A stretch of 64,000 nt of DNA from Castanea sativa (taxonomy: Eukaryota > Streptophyta > Magnoliopsida > Fagales > Fagaceae), in assembly GCF_040712315.1 (NCBI RefSeq), contig NC_134013.1, positions 45,405,001 to 45,469,000 of the forward strand, in the 5' to 3' direction. The notes beneath the pieces were generated by a model, which saw nothing but the letters and a program-made list of their open reading frames with translations, did not search any database and was not told the origin of the DNA. A program made the position numbers and the translations under genes. This document shows, in pieces, positions 34,415 to 46,255 of the stretch (position 1 is the stretch's first letter; every line of letters starts with the position of its first letter).

Positions 34415-35791
34415 TGTTGGGATTTATGCCCTAAAATCCAATTTATTGGCATGTCATAAATAATTAAATTGTTTAATTATATAAGACTATCTATAAATGA
34501 ACTAATGGGACATTATCATAGTCCATGAGATGCATTGTATGTGATTTAGTCACAAAAGATATAAATCACAAGTTCCTTGTAAACTCAAATGGAGTTCCTA
34601 GTCAGTGATGAAAATGGGCGTTTCATCTGCGAAGACTATAACATATCAATTAAGATGATTTGTCTTGATCATGGAAGTGGAGACTTCTAGTTGGTATATT
34701 GATATGTTCTAAGAGTTAAGACATATTGAACTGGACCGCTATGAGATTTATTATTCTCCTAACAATTGTCAAATGAATAATAAATCTCACAACTTCTATT
34801 TGCATGAACTCTTAATCCTGAGAGAATAATGGACCTGATCATGAGGTGTAGGTTGCTTTGATATATCAGGAGTGAGATCTAATGTAACGGTCAAAATCTC
34901 AGTATGTTGGGCAGCCACATTTAATGTTGATGGAACATATATTCTCAAGATGGAATTCATAATCTCTTAATGGAGATACAAAATATTCCCTTGAGATAAG
35001 TTTAATGGGTTTGTTATTCAGAGAGTTAGGCCTAACCACTTTGGTAAGAAATTACTAAAGTATATATTTATGAAATTGGATTTCATAAATATATGATGAA
35101 TAATTTTAAAGGATTCAACTGGGTACTCAAGGATAAGATGTAGTAATTTACAAAGTGGCAGTCTACATTTATGACTTTATGTTACTACGAATGTTTTATG
35201 AAGGGGTTGCATGTATAATAAAGTCTTAGGATATAATTTATTTGGAAGGCCTAAAGTGCAATTATATTTATATAGTGGTATTAAATATAATTAATGGTAA
35301 CTTTGGACTTGTCAAGAGTTGACAGAAAAGCCCAAGGCTCATTGGAGCTAGTGTCTTATTGGTCTCTTTTAGTTCCACTCCAAGCCACACATTAAAACCC
35401 AATTGAAAAGGCCCAATAGGCCAGCCCAATAAGATAATCAGTTAGTTATAAAGGGAGAAACATACAAAATTTTTTATAAGAGAAAAAGAAAAACAGAGAC
35501 ATCATTGTGGAATGGTGTGTATGTGTGAGTGAAGCCACTTAATAATTCTCCCTTAGAAACTGATTGTGAGACTACATTTCTTGGGTATAAAGTGGAATTA
35601 GAGTGAAGATTAAAAGTGTTTCCAAGTACTTTTGATCTTTTGTTGTGAATTCTATCACACCAAGGTACACTATCTTGTTCTTAAATTCTAAAATTTACAT
35701 AGTGTATGTTATCAATCATGAATGAAATAGATCTTTGTTTGTTGCTTCCGCTGTGTGTTTTGTATGAGATACAAAACTAGTTTTTCCTACA
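34415..35791 (+). mobile_element. Solo LTR of family A (A5) in the A4 leader
   Basis: 1377 bp from TGTTGGGATTTATGCCC to TTTTTCCTACA, with a perfect 5-bp target duplication TTTTG on both sides (34410-34414 and 35792-35796). This marks a complete insertion that later collapsed to one LTR by recombination between its two LTRs. Confidence 0.95.
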
Positions 35792-35965
35792 TTTTGTTCA
35801 TTGGAAACGTCAAAAACGATTAAAAGAAAAAGGTTGTTACTGGGCGTTTTCACGACTAGCGAGTCGTGAGATGCGTCACGAGAGAGTCGCGAGAGCTTTT
35901 GGATGAACTTGCTACTGGGATTTCGCGACTGGGCGAGTCGCCAAAACAAGTAGCCAAAACTCACA
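35792..35965 (+). mobile_element. A4 leader remnant with CGACTAGCGAGTCG-type motifs
   Basis: Resumes the A4 leader after the A5 insertion (TTGTTCATTGGAAACGTCAAA; compare A1 near 4650). It then carries a cluster of GCGACT/AGTCGC and CTCGCGAG motifs, in the place where A1 and A2 have TCGATCGA. The border to the family B fragment is not sharp, so part of this may already be B. Confidence 0.5.
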
Positions 35966-36636
35966 TTTCGCGACTAGCTCGCGAGAAGTTCACGAGAAGG
36001 GTTCCCGTGAAAAAGGCATGTGAGAAGCACATAACTGGAAGCTAAAGAGTCGTGCCAGGCTGTCTTTTTCGCGAGTGTCTCGCAGGTAAGGCCTTCTTGC
36101 GAGATACCCGCGAAACTCTCTGTTTGGAGGATTTTTTAAGTGTGACTTTCTTACCCTTCATCCATACTATATATACCCTCATTACCCACAAAAGTATGAG
36201 AGGTCATTTAGAGAGAAAAATCCTAGATAGGTTTTCAACAACACACACACTCATCCTTTAGAGAGAGAGCTACCCATCCTTAGTGAGAAATCATTGTAGC
36301 CTCTTCTCCTTCCCTCTTCCATTGCCATACTTTGAGAGGAGATTTGTATCCAAACACAACCCACACATTTTCAGAGTGTAGAGAGTGTTTGGAGATTGGG
36401 AAGCTTTGGGGATTTGCTAAAAGAAGCTGGTAAGGCTTGGCGGATGCAATCGGGCGTATTGTGAGATCCGGAAAGCTAGAGAAGACATGATTCTGAGAAG
36501 TCTGTTGGTAGCAAGAGCTTGGAAGGCTCAAGTACATTGGGTAGACTAGGCTTGGAGGGTCTTTTGTTATTCATTTACTCCAACTTTATTCTCTAGTGGA
36601 TCGATTTACCGCTTGGAAGGCAGCAGAGAGGTTTTT
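35966..36636 (+). mobile_element. Family B LTR fragment (B1)
   Basis: Matches the middle and 3' part of the B LTRs at 36988 and 46256: GTCTCGCAGGTAAGGCCTTC, a TATA-like CTATATATACC (36168-36178), and GGATCGATTTACCGCTTGG. Both LTR ends are missing. At the right it joins element E at a shared TTTTTCACC, a microhomology junction. Confidence 0.75.
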
Positions 36637-36987
36637 CACCATAGTGATGGAACTATTAGTGTTACTGAAAGTAGAGATGCAAGATTCTTAGAAGAAGAAA
36701 TAGATACAAAAGATCCCAATAAATTAGTAGAATTATTTGAAATTTATATGGAGAAGGAAGTGGTTAATAATGAATATGTTATTGTTCATAATATTGAAAA
36801 TCCTCATGATACACTTAGTAGGATTCAAAGAGAAAGAAATCCTCCTACTAAATTAAAAGATTATTTCACTTTTATAAGTGAAGGGGATGTTGAATACCCT
36901 TTAGCAATTGAAGAAGCTTTGTTTGCCCCAAATTTATTGAAATGGAAAGAAGCTATTAAGGAAGAATTAGATTTAATAATTAAAAAT
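36637..36987 (+). pseudogene. Element E copia segment between integrase and RT
   Basis: Open frame with HSDGTISVTESRDARFLEEE and DYFTFISEGDVEYPLAIEEA, then KWKEAIKEELDLIIKN. This is the region preceding reverse transcriptase in copia polyproteins. It is interrupted at 36987 by a solo B LTR and resumes at 37999. Confidence 0.85.
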
Positions 36988-37998
36988 TGTAAAGTTGTGA
37001 TTTACAATTATGTTTTATGTTGGCTTTATTCCATGACAAAAAGTGTTGTATTTGCTTTAATTTTTTCCTTGTATTTTGTGGCATTTTATTGTATTGCATT
37101 TAGTTTTAAGTTGGTGAAGAATCTAGCATAAAATGAAGAATCAGTTTATTTCGCGACTATCTGGAGTAGTCATGCCAGCCTGGAGGATTTCGCGAGTGTC
37201 TCACGAGTAAGGCATTCTTGCGAGATACCTGCGAAACTCTTTGTCTGGAAGATTTTTTAGTGTGACTTTCTTACCCTTCACCCATACTATATATACCTTC
37301 ATTACCCACAAAAGTATGAGAGGCCATTCAGAGAGAAAAAACCCTAGATAGGTTTTCTACAACACACACACCCATCTTTTAGAGAGAGAGCTACTTATCC
37401 TTAGTGAGAAATCATTCTAACCTCTTCTCCTTCCCTCTCCCATTGTCATACCTTGAGAAGAGATTTGTACCCAAACACAACTTACACCTTTCAGAGTGTA
37501 GAGAGTGTTTTAGAGCTTGGAAAGTTTTGGGGATTTGCCAAAAGAAACTGGTGAGGCTTGGCGGATGCAATCGGGCGTATTGTAGGATTCGGAATGGTAG
37601 ACAAGACACGGTTCCGAAAAGCCTCATTGGAGTAGGATCTTGGAGGGCTTAGGTACATTGGGTAGATTAGGCTTGGAGGGTCTCTTGCTATTCATGTATC
37701 CCAACTTATTGTTCAATGGATCGATTTACCCCTTGGAGGGTGGCAGAGAGATTTTTCACCGAGTTCTTCGGTTTCCTCTTCGATAACACATCGGCATGTT
37801 ATCTTGTGGTTGCATTTCTCTTCCCTACTCTTTTAACTTTCATTTTACTGCTGTGATTTGTTGAATAGTTTTATTGTCTGTTCGCTCGCATTTACTCTAT
37901 TCGGCACTTAGTTTAAGTTAGAGTAAAATCAACCGAGCCGTAATTTATTAATTTGGGGTCTAAACAACCCTAGTGTTTTTAACACAAATCCGCTTTCA
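36988..37998 (+). mobile_element. Solo LTR of family B (B2) in element E
   Basis: 1011 bp, starting TGTAAAGTTGTGATTTACAA and ending CGCTTTCA, with a perfect target duplication AAAAT (36983-36987 and 37999-38003). The flanks are adjacent parts of the same RT coding region. This fixes both ends of the B LTR. Confidence 0.95.
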
Positions 37999-38796
37999 AA
38001 AATAATGTGTTGGAATTAGTGGAATGGCCTAAAAATAGGAAAGCAATTGGTAGTAAATGGATATTAAAGAGAAAGTTTGAGTGTAATGGTAGTATTGAAA
38101 AATATAAAGCTAGATTAGTGGCAAAAAGATTCACACAAAAACCTGGTATAAACTATGAGGAAACATATTCTCCTGTTGCTAAATTCACTTCCATTAGAAT
38201 TTTAATGTGCATTGTTGCTACCTTAGATTTATAATTATATCAAATGGATATTAAAACTGCATTTCTAAATGGAGACCTAAAGGAAGACATTTTTATGCAA
38301 TAACCTGATGGTTATAAAGTTAAGGGTCAAGAAAATAAAGTGTATAAGCTTAAGAAATCATTGTATGGTTTGAAACAAGCATCAAGACAATGGTATTACA
38401 CTTTTCATAATGCAATTGTTAAATTTGGTTTTAGAGCTAATGATTATGATAATTTTGTATATCATTGGAATAGTGGGAGTGATTTTATAATTTTATCTTT
38501 GTATGTTGATGATATTTTGATTGCAGGTAATCATGTTGAATCTATATGTGAAGTTAAAGATTTTCTAAAATCCCAATTTGAAATGAAAGATTTGGGTGAA
38601 GCTTCGTATGTGTTAGGAATTCAAATTAGATAGAGAATCAAGAATACTTCAATTATCTCAAGAACAATACATTGATAAAATTTTAAAAAGATTTTATATG
38701 GATAGTTCAAATCCTATTGATACTCCTACCCATAAACAAACAAAATTGTCTAAGAAAACGTGTCCTATAAATGATGAAGAGAAAAGAAAGATGGAG
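37999..38796 (+). pseudogene. Element E copia reverse transcriptase and start of RNase H
   Basis: GSKWILKRKFECNGSIEKYK, ARLVAKRFTQKPG and YSPVAKFTSIRIL, then a stop at 38232, QMDIKTAFLNGDLKEDI, a stop (PEG region CAA to TAA near 38300), [18 protein letters not shown], and the catalytic SLYVDDILIAGN. The frame shifts near 38630 (Q-I-R-stop), after which DTPTHKQTKLSK begins RNase H. Homology ends near 38796. Confidence 0.9.
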
Positions 38797-39408
38797 CATA
38801 CTCTTACTCGTCATTATTATGTACAGTTTGCGAGTGACAGACAACCAGTTATGCGCTACTTGTCAGTTGCCCCCTTTATTCATTTGTCATCCTTTGTTTG
38901 GACGAGCAAAGGAATATGGAAAGTCCTTCTTGGGCGGGTCAGTTTATTCGTGCCCCAAGATTCTCATCTCATCACATTTATTATGGGGTGACGTTCTCGT
39001 CAGATGATTGCCACATCCCCTCCCCTTGTTGGTCGCACGTATGTTCTTTCCTTGTGTTTCCTGTGCATTGATTGTGCTTCATTTTTTAGCGAAAAACTCC
39101 TCATATCCTTATTCTTCTTCATTATACACTAAACTTGAAGTTTGAAACAAAAAGGAAGCTTCTGCTCCCTCTGTACGGTAAGACTCCTTTTCCTCTAGAT
39201 TCCATTAATGGTTGATTTTGCTTTCATTAGGTAGGAAGCTTCCTCTATTTCGTTCTTCTTTGCTAAACTAGGAGTATTTCTTGAGTTCTCTAGTTGGCAT
39301 CGTCCCCAAGTTGGTTTGTTTTTACCTTGAGATTGTGGGGCCTTTAGACCTGTTTTGACTAGCCTTTTCCCTTTGATTCGTCGTTCTTTGATTGTTCATC
39401 ACCTAGGG
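38797..39408 (+). other. Non-coding, probable 5' part of a second Transposase_28-like relic
   Basis: No open frame is supported. The stretch is pyrimidine-rich and leads into the coding relic at 39409. The junction with element E near 38796 shows no target duplication. Confidence 0.4.
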
Positions 39409-40035
39409 ATGACTGCTATAGAGTACAGGGACATCGATGTTAGGTCTAGTGAGTTAGAAACTGGTCTGTCATCGAGTAATGAGTCTACTGATAAAGATTT
39501 TGAAATCGTGATGTCGAAACCCTTGTCATCTTCAAAACCCTCCTCTTCTTCAAAACCCTCTTCTTCTTCGTCCTCAATCCCTTTCCATGCTCTCTCCGAG
39601 TCTTGCTTTTTAGAATAGAGACACTTGAAATCTATACGAAAAAGGTTCCAATTCTCTGAATGGGTCATTACAAGACTACCTCGTCCCAATGAAAAAGCCT
39701 GTTCCTTTGCTCGTGGTGAGGTGAGTTTTTACGAAGCTACCTTTTCATGTGGCCTTCGTTTTCCTATTCATCCTTTCATCATGCAACTTCTTTTTGCTCT
39801 CAATATTGCACCTAGCCAGCTTGCCCCTAACGCATGAAGGACGATTATTAGCTGTATGTCAATTTGGGTATCTGTCCATGATGGGGACATGATAACCTTA
39901 ATGAATTTCTTCACTTATACCATCTAAAACTTTCTACTCACTATAGGAATTTTGAACTTTTTCCTTGGAATAAGGAGTCTAGGATCATCTGTAGCTTTCC
40001 TACTTCCTTTTGTGACTGGAAGTCACAATACTTTT
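39409..40035 (+). pseudogene. Second Transposase_28-like coding relic
   Basis: ATG 39409 opens MTAIEYRDIDVRSSELETG, with a Ser/Lys/Pro-rich segment (39510-39580), a TAG at 39616, then in the same frame VITRLPRPNEKACSFARGEV, SFYEATFSCGLRFPIHPFIM and LNIAPSQLAPNA, then a stop at 39835. It resembles the 'putative gypsy-type transposon' domain, and decayed pieces continue in other frames (FHLYHLKL-like near 39910) until the B LTR at 40036. It is not the same family as the relic at 7505. Identification is by eye. Confidence 0.6.
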
Positions 40036-41135
40036 TGTAAGATTGAATTTATTCAATCATTTTGTTGGCTTTATTCCGTGCCAATTTGCTTGTAATTTAG
40101 TCTTTAGAAACCCTTGTATTTAGGTGGGAATCATGTAAGGGTAGTGTATGAGAGAATGTGAAGAAAAGCTCAAAAGTGTGCACTCAAGCAAGGACTCGCA
40201 ACTGGACCTCGCGATTGGCTCGCAACTGGCGAGTCGCCAAAAAGGCACACGTGTGAAGCATGCTGGGGGAGCTAAAGAGTCACGCCAGCTGTCGTACTAC
40301 AGGACAAAACCTCCAGCTGGCCAGGCAAGTTGCTTGAGACTTAAACTTGCGACTCGTTCCAGTCGCGAGCTCGAGTCGGCAGAATGCCTTGTTTGACTAA
40401 AACTGACCTTTCGCATTCCAAACACACACCAGTATTAATACCCCTTTATACCCATGTATTGTAGTGAGCTTCTAGAGAGAATTTTGAGAGAGAAACCCTA
40501 GAAAAAACAAGATTGACTCATCCACAATCTTTATCCTTTAATTCTCCAAATTCCTTTACTCTCATCCTCTCCATTGTTAAATCCTTGAGAGGTACATTAG
40601 CCAAATCATTTTCTCACCATACGCATATCTATCACAAGGTTATTTGGTGCTTAGGAAGCAGTTAGAAAGGGACCAATTGATATTGGTTGATGCTATGGGC
40701 TATAGCAGAATCTGGTAAGCTAGAGAAGACAATGGTTCGGTGCAACCTCGTTGGAGCAAGAAGCTTGGAGGACTTAGGTACACTGGGTAGATTAGGCTTG
40801 AAGGGTCTTCTGCTGTTCATGTATCCTAACTTCATTCTCTAATGGATTATTGACCGCTTAGAGGCAGTGGAGAGGTTTTACGCCGAGGACTTCGGTTTCC
40901 TCTTCGATAACACATCGCTGTGTTGTCTTTGTGTTTGCATCTCTCTTCCCTTAATCTTTACCTTTTAATTGTTGTTGTGGTTATGATTAATTTTGGTTTA
41001 GATTGTTTTATCAATTCTGATTTAGCTTATTTTCATATTCCGCACATACATTGTTTGATAATAAGCTTGTGTTGGCATTTTGTAATTTGGGGGTCTAAAC
41101 GTTCTAAGGTGTTTTACACACGTTTTGAACATTCA
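40036..41135 (+). mobile_element. Family B 5' LTR of gag-only element C
   Basis: 1100 bp from TGTAAGATTGAATTTATTCA to GAACATTCA, followed by a primer site. The left flank is CTTTT (40031-40035). It contains GCGAG/CTCGC-rich sequence near 40190-40380. Confidence 0.9.
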
Positions 41136-41137
41136 AT

Positions 41138-41151
41138 TGGTATCAGAGCGG
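41138..41151 (+). promoter_or_regulatory. Primer-binding site of C
   Basis: TGGTATCAGAGCGG, the Met-tRNA-type site. Confidence 0.95.
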
Positions 41152-41203
41152 GTGCACTTGCAGTGGTTTAATTACCTAAGTACGATCCTTGACCGCGTTT
41201 GAG

Positions 41204-43177
41204 ATGGATCAATCTTAATCTCTCAATGCTCCACCATATTTTGATGGAAGCAACTATGCTTTTTGGAAAGTTCGCATGAGGGCATTCTTGTGTTCAATTG
41301 ATGAGACTGTTTGGGATGCTGTAGATGTTGGATGGACTAGGCCGGAATCCGCTAAATCCACATGGGATAAGGCGGCACTTGCAGCAGCCAATGCAAATAG
41401 CAAGGTACTAAATGCTATTTTTTGTGGTGTTTCTCCAAATGAGTTTCACAGGATCTCTCACGTAACAATTGCCAAAAAGGCATGGCAAATATTGGAGACC
41501 ACTTATGAAGGAACAAAAAAAGTCAAGGACACTAAATTGTAGATGCTAACCACTCAATTTGAAAAGCTGAAAATGAGTGACGACGAGTCATTTGACTCAT
41601 TCTATGGCAAGTCGAATGAGGTAATTATCGACAAGTTCAACTTTGGTGAAAAGACGGAGGACTTAAAGATAGTGAGGAAAATTCTTCGATCATTGCCAGA
41701 GAGCTTTCGTGCGAAGTTTACAGCTATTGAAGAGAACAAGGACCTTGATGATATCAAAGTTCAAGAATTAGTTGGCTCACTTCAAACTTATGAGCTATCA
41801 TTGCCATCACAAAAGAAGACCAAATCACTTGCTCTAAAGACAATCATTGAGAGGGTGGAAACTCACGACTCATCGGATGAGGATGAGGTCGAGAAAGATG
41901 TAGCATATCTTGTAAAGAATTTTTGAAAGTTCTTGAAATTCAAGAAGAATAGAAAATTTGCTGAAAAGGGAAAGTTCCCAAGTTCCGAAAAAGATAAAAA
42001 GGAATTTAAGAAGATATATAGGAAGGATTTTCAATCCTCTCAAGGAATCACATGTTTTGAATGCAATGGACATGGACATGTCAAGAAAGAGTGTCCAAAT
42101 TATTTGAGAGGGAAAGGCAAGGTGTATGCTACAACTCTTAGTGATTCCGACTCCTCAGATTCAGATTCAGATGAAAGCTGTGATGGAGAGGGAAACTTCT
42201 CTGCATTCATGACCATTGCACATGTGGAATCTTTGGATGACTTAAGTGTGTTGGTGAAAGAGCTTGGTGAGTACACTGAATTGGAGTCGGTGGGGATAGC
42301 AGAAGAATCCGATGATGAGGAAGATGAAAGAGCAGAGGGACTGCAAGAGACCTACAACTCTCTCCTTGAGAAGACCGGTGAATATGCAAAAGTGGCTAAT
42401 GCAGCCATTAAGAAAATGAAGAGAGCAGAGCAAGACTACAAGAGTCTTTTAGTTCGATACAAGGAGACTAAGTGTGAAGTTGAGACGCTGAATGGAGAGA
42501 TGACCGAAGCCTACTCAAAGATAAAATTTCTTGAGCTTGAGGTGGTTCAAGCTAATGCTAAAATAGAGTGAGTCTCCTCTAAGAAGCTTGATGAAATGCT
42601 TGCTCACCAAAAACTTTTTTCCGAAAAAAGTGGATTGGGATACACTGGAGAAAGTAGTTTGGTTGCTAATATCTCCAAGGAAATGAAATTTGTGAAAGCT
42701 AAGGAACAAGTGGTAGAAACTTCTGTTGTTGAGAAGGTGAAGCCAGAAAAGAAGTGGAACGTGACTGACCAAAGGTTTTTGACTAAGCCACCTAACCAAT
42801 CAGTGGTTGTACCTAAGGGTAAAGGGAAATCTCTCCCAAAGTCACAACGAGGTCCTAGAACTCAACATTTCTGCCATCACTGTGGAATTTCAGGACACAC
42901 CAGACCAAATTGTCATAAGCTCCAAGTATTGAAGAATGCAAGTGCTCAAAGGTTGAGAGGACCAAGACATGGCAAAGGAAATTGGACTGCTGAGCAACCT
43001 AAAGGTCAAGAATGTAAATCCGGAATGAGGGATGTAATGAAAATGATTGATGCTTTCACCACCTGCTTGACAAGCTTCACTAGAAGGTTCGAATCTCAAA
43101 ACAATGGTACCCAATCCTCTAAGGATATCACCCCAAATGCAAGTGTCATGTGGGTGAAAAAGGGTACTCAAGCATAA
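41204..43177 (+). pseudogene. Long gag of element C (family B), four stops and no frameshift
   Basis: 658 codons in one frame from ATG 41204 to TAA 43177. The copia gag domain comes first (APPYFDGSNYAFWKVRMRAF, then FDSFYGKSNEV, RKILRSLPESFRAKF). A first CCHC knuckle CFECNGHGHVKKEC is at about 42055-42096. An acidic Ser/Asp/Glu tract follows, then a coiled-coil-like region (LLEKTGEYAKVANAAIKKMK and onward to 42571), then a second knuckle CHHCGISGHTRPNC near 42870-42911. It ends in MWVKKGTQA. Stops at 41216, 41540, 41924 and 42571; the first three fit C-to-T change of Gln or Arg codons. No protease or polymerase follows, so it would depend on another element for movement. Confidence 0.85.
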
Positions 43178-44991
43178 GCACTATAACATGTCCATGCATT
43201 AATACTTCCTATGTTTTATGACTTTGTTTGGTGGTGTGCTTTTTGTTTTCATTTCAACATGTGTTGAAAATTCTGTTTTGTTTGCTTCTTTTTGCTTTGA
43301 ATGGCTTTAAATTCTTGTGTTTTGATCAATCTTTTCTTGCTTTTATATCAAAAATCTAAAATCACATAAAAAGTAGAAAATCCAAAAGGTTTGATCGGCA
43401 TTATTGTGTTTTGTCACAAGCATATTTTGCCTTGTACCTTTGTACTAATGGCTTTATGCATTTATGAGCATAGCTTGTTCTTTATGCACTAGTATCATTG
43501 TGGGAGAAATCTTGACATCTATGTGACTGTTGTAAATAGATCTTCAAACTTTTCATGAATGATTAGTCAATGGTTTTGTTGATCTTGAATCTTGCATAGC
43601 CTTATGCCTATATATCTTCCCACACTTTTATTTTTTTTAAAGCTCAACAAATGTAAATCTCAAAATAAAAAGGGATAATGAGCTGCAAAAGCCTTCGCAC
43701 ATACTAGCATTTGACTAGGAAAAAGGAAAAGCGACTTTTGTGAAAAATTGTATGATGCCCAAAAAGCCAAAGGCTTGCTCATCAAATTGAAATATCAAAA
43801 ATTTCAAGCATCGATCTCAAAATGAGATGTATTGATTCAAAAAGATCAAATGTTATGATGTAAATGGAGCCAAATGAAAAGTTTCAAACTAATGTTATCA
43901 AATTTTGTTGGAGGTCATATATGCACATTTCTATAATTGAGATGGATCACTTCTCCTCGTGCTAATTGTGTATGCCTTGGTTGAATTGATCATTGAAGCT
44001 TCACATTAGACTAAGGACTATCTCATTTTTGGTACCCACACACATCACACATGTCTATGTTCAATGAATGCCTTATTCATTTGTGTGATTGTACATGATT
44101 AAATATGTTGCACATGCTCAAGTATATGTTGATCAAACACAAAAATATTTTTGAGTGTTTTAGTTGTTTTTGGAAAGTATTTTTGTTTTGAAAAATTTCA
44201 AAAAATCTGTGCAACCCTGTTTTGGCAACTTGCCTCGCGGGTCAAGCCAGTTGCATGCCTCAGTCGCAAGCTTACTCAGAAGGTTTTCGCGACTCCCTGG
44301 CAGGTCAAAGTCCCAGTTGCGAAAAAGACTTAGAAAATATTTCAAAAATCTGAGTTTTTTGAATTCCTCGCGACTCAGTTTGGCGACTTGTTCGTGAGCG
44401 GAAGCTTCAGTTGCGAGTTTACTTAGAAGGTTTGGCGACTCCTGTCACGACTTTCTCGCGAGTGGAACTTCCAGTCGCGAAAAACACTTAGCAAAATTTT
44501 TCAAATTTTGTCTCAAGGGTTTCTGGCAGCTTACTTTGGCGACTTGTTTGCGACGCAATTCAGTAGCGAAAATTGTGTGATTTGCACTTTAAAGACAGTT
44601 TTCCCTTGAATATTTTTGACTGTTCACTGTCTTCTCTATCTCGCAAACTCACCGTGTTTCTCCATCAAAAACCTCCATTTTTCTTCATCATCTCAACTTC
44701 AATCTTCAAGAAAAGGTATGGGTTTTCTATCTTTTTCTAAGTATTTCATGTTTATACACTGGATTTCTTGGATTTTGGGCTATTGTTGAGATTTGATACA
44801 TATGATTAGTGTTCTTTTTGTTGAGTTTGATTGAATGGGTTTTGAGGGTTTTGATAGTATGATTCTTGAGTATGATCATTGTTCTAATTTTTGTTGTGCA
44901 TATCATACCCATTGTAAAACGTCTTGTAGACATGTGCTTGAGTTTTTAGGGTTTTTGTGAGTTGGAATGATTGTGGATTGTCCTTGATATA
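43178..44991 (+). mobile_element. Non-coding 3' body of element C
   Basis: 1.8 kb without an open frame. Much of 43380-44160 closely resembles 49560-50340 of element D, including GAGCTGCAAAAGCC, ATTTGACTAGGAAAAAGG and CAAGCATCGATCTCAAAATG. Conservation without coding suggests a shared cis-acting part of the family. No polymerase remnant can be read. Confidence 0.7.
44215..44580 (+). repeat. GCGACT/TCGCGAG-rich degenerate repeats
   Basis: About three loose copies of a ~110-base unit with GGCGACTTG, AGCTTCAGTTGCGAG, CTTAGAAGGTTTGGCGACTC and CGCGAAAAACACTTAG. They are CpG-rich in otherwise AT-rich DNA. A weaker equivalent stands at 50410-50625 in element D. Confidence 0.65.
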
Positions 44992-46063
44992 TGAAAGCTC
45001 GAATTTGTGTTAAAACACAAGAGCTTGTTTTGACCCCAAATTAAAAAAATACGGCTTGGTTGATTTTACTCTAACTTATCTAAGTGCGGAAACAAGAGTA
45101 AATGCGAGCAAACAAACAATAAAACTACTCTAAGCCATATTCAACAAAACACAGCAGTAAAATGAAAGCTAAAAGAGTAGGGAAGAGAGATGCAAACGCA
45201 AGATAACACGTCGATGTGTTATCGAAGAGGAAACTGAAGAACTCGGTGAAAAACCTCTCTGCCACCCTCCAAGCGGTAAATTGATCCACTAAACAATAAG
45301 TTGGGATACATGAATAGCAAAAGACCCTCCAAGCCTAGTCTACCCAATGCACCTAAGCCCTCCAAGCTCCTACTCCAACAAGGTTTCTCGGAACCGTGTC
45401 TTGTCTAGCTTTCCGGATCCTGCAATGTGCCCGATGGCATCCGCCAAAGCTTGGCTCCTTCTAATGCTTCCCAGTAGCACCAAAACTCACTAGACACTCA
45501 GTATGGGTGTGGTAAGTGTTTGGGCTATCAACCTTTTAAGGATATAGAAATGGAGAGGTAGGAATAGAGGAAAACCAGAATGGATGGTGTGTAGAATTGT
45601 GGGTATAACAATCTCACACTTTCAAGGGTTGAGGCTAGGGTTTTCTCTTCTGAAAAGCTCTCTACTCAATATGTGGGTAATGATGGTATATATAGTGTGT
45701 TTGAGGATGTAGTGGAGTAGATAGGACAAAATAGCAAAACAGACTGTTTCGCGAGTATCTCGCGGAAAGGCCTTACCCACGAGACACTCGTGAAAACCAG
45801 CTATCACCATCTGTCATGACTCTTCACATTCTAGTCATGTCCAGGGCACATGCATCACTTCGCGGGATGCTTAGTCACGAGCTACCCGTGAGAAATCTTT
45901 CTGTCCTCAAATGCTCGAGTCTTCACACTTTCTCTCTGTATCACATAACCTTTACAATAAAATCCCACATTAAATACAGGGTATAAAAGATTGAACAAAA
46001 TTACAATCAAATTTGGCATGAAATTAAAGCCAACACAAAATAGTTGTAAATCACAGCTTTACA
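44992..46063 (-). mobile_element. Solo LTR of family B (B4), minus strand
   Basis: 1072 bp, the reverse of the B LTR (starts TGTAAAGCTGTGATTTACAA at 46063, ends CGAGCTTTCA at 44992), with a perfect target duplication ATATA (44987-44991 and 46064-46068). It is inserted in the 3' body of element C. Confidence 0.95.
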
Positions 46064-46255
46064 ATATACATTGTTTGCCTATTGCATATATGCTTATGTA
46101 GTTTCCATTTTGCACTAGGCTATCCATGAATGTTTTGAACTTTCATGCACAGTGGTGTGTTCTGTTGCTATATTTCTTTTATTGTCCAGTTGGTTCTGAA
46201 TTGTGCTGTAGCCTAAATCTTCGGTTTAACATTTTTTTTGGCTTTAATTCGTTGT
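46064..46255 (+). mobile_element. Short remnant between two family B LTRs
   Basis: 192 bases with no frame. By position it continues the body of element C after B4. No purine-rich tract stands before the next LTR, which speaks against that LTR being C's own 3' LTR. Confidence 0.5.

Noticed and set aside
42207..43171. Antisense frames opposite the element C gag
   Set aside because: Shadows of the gag frame with no known domain and no start context.
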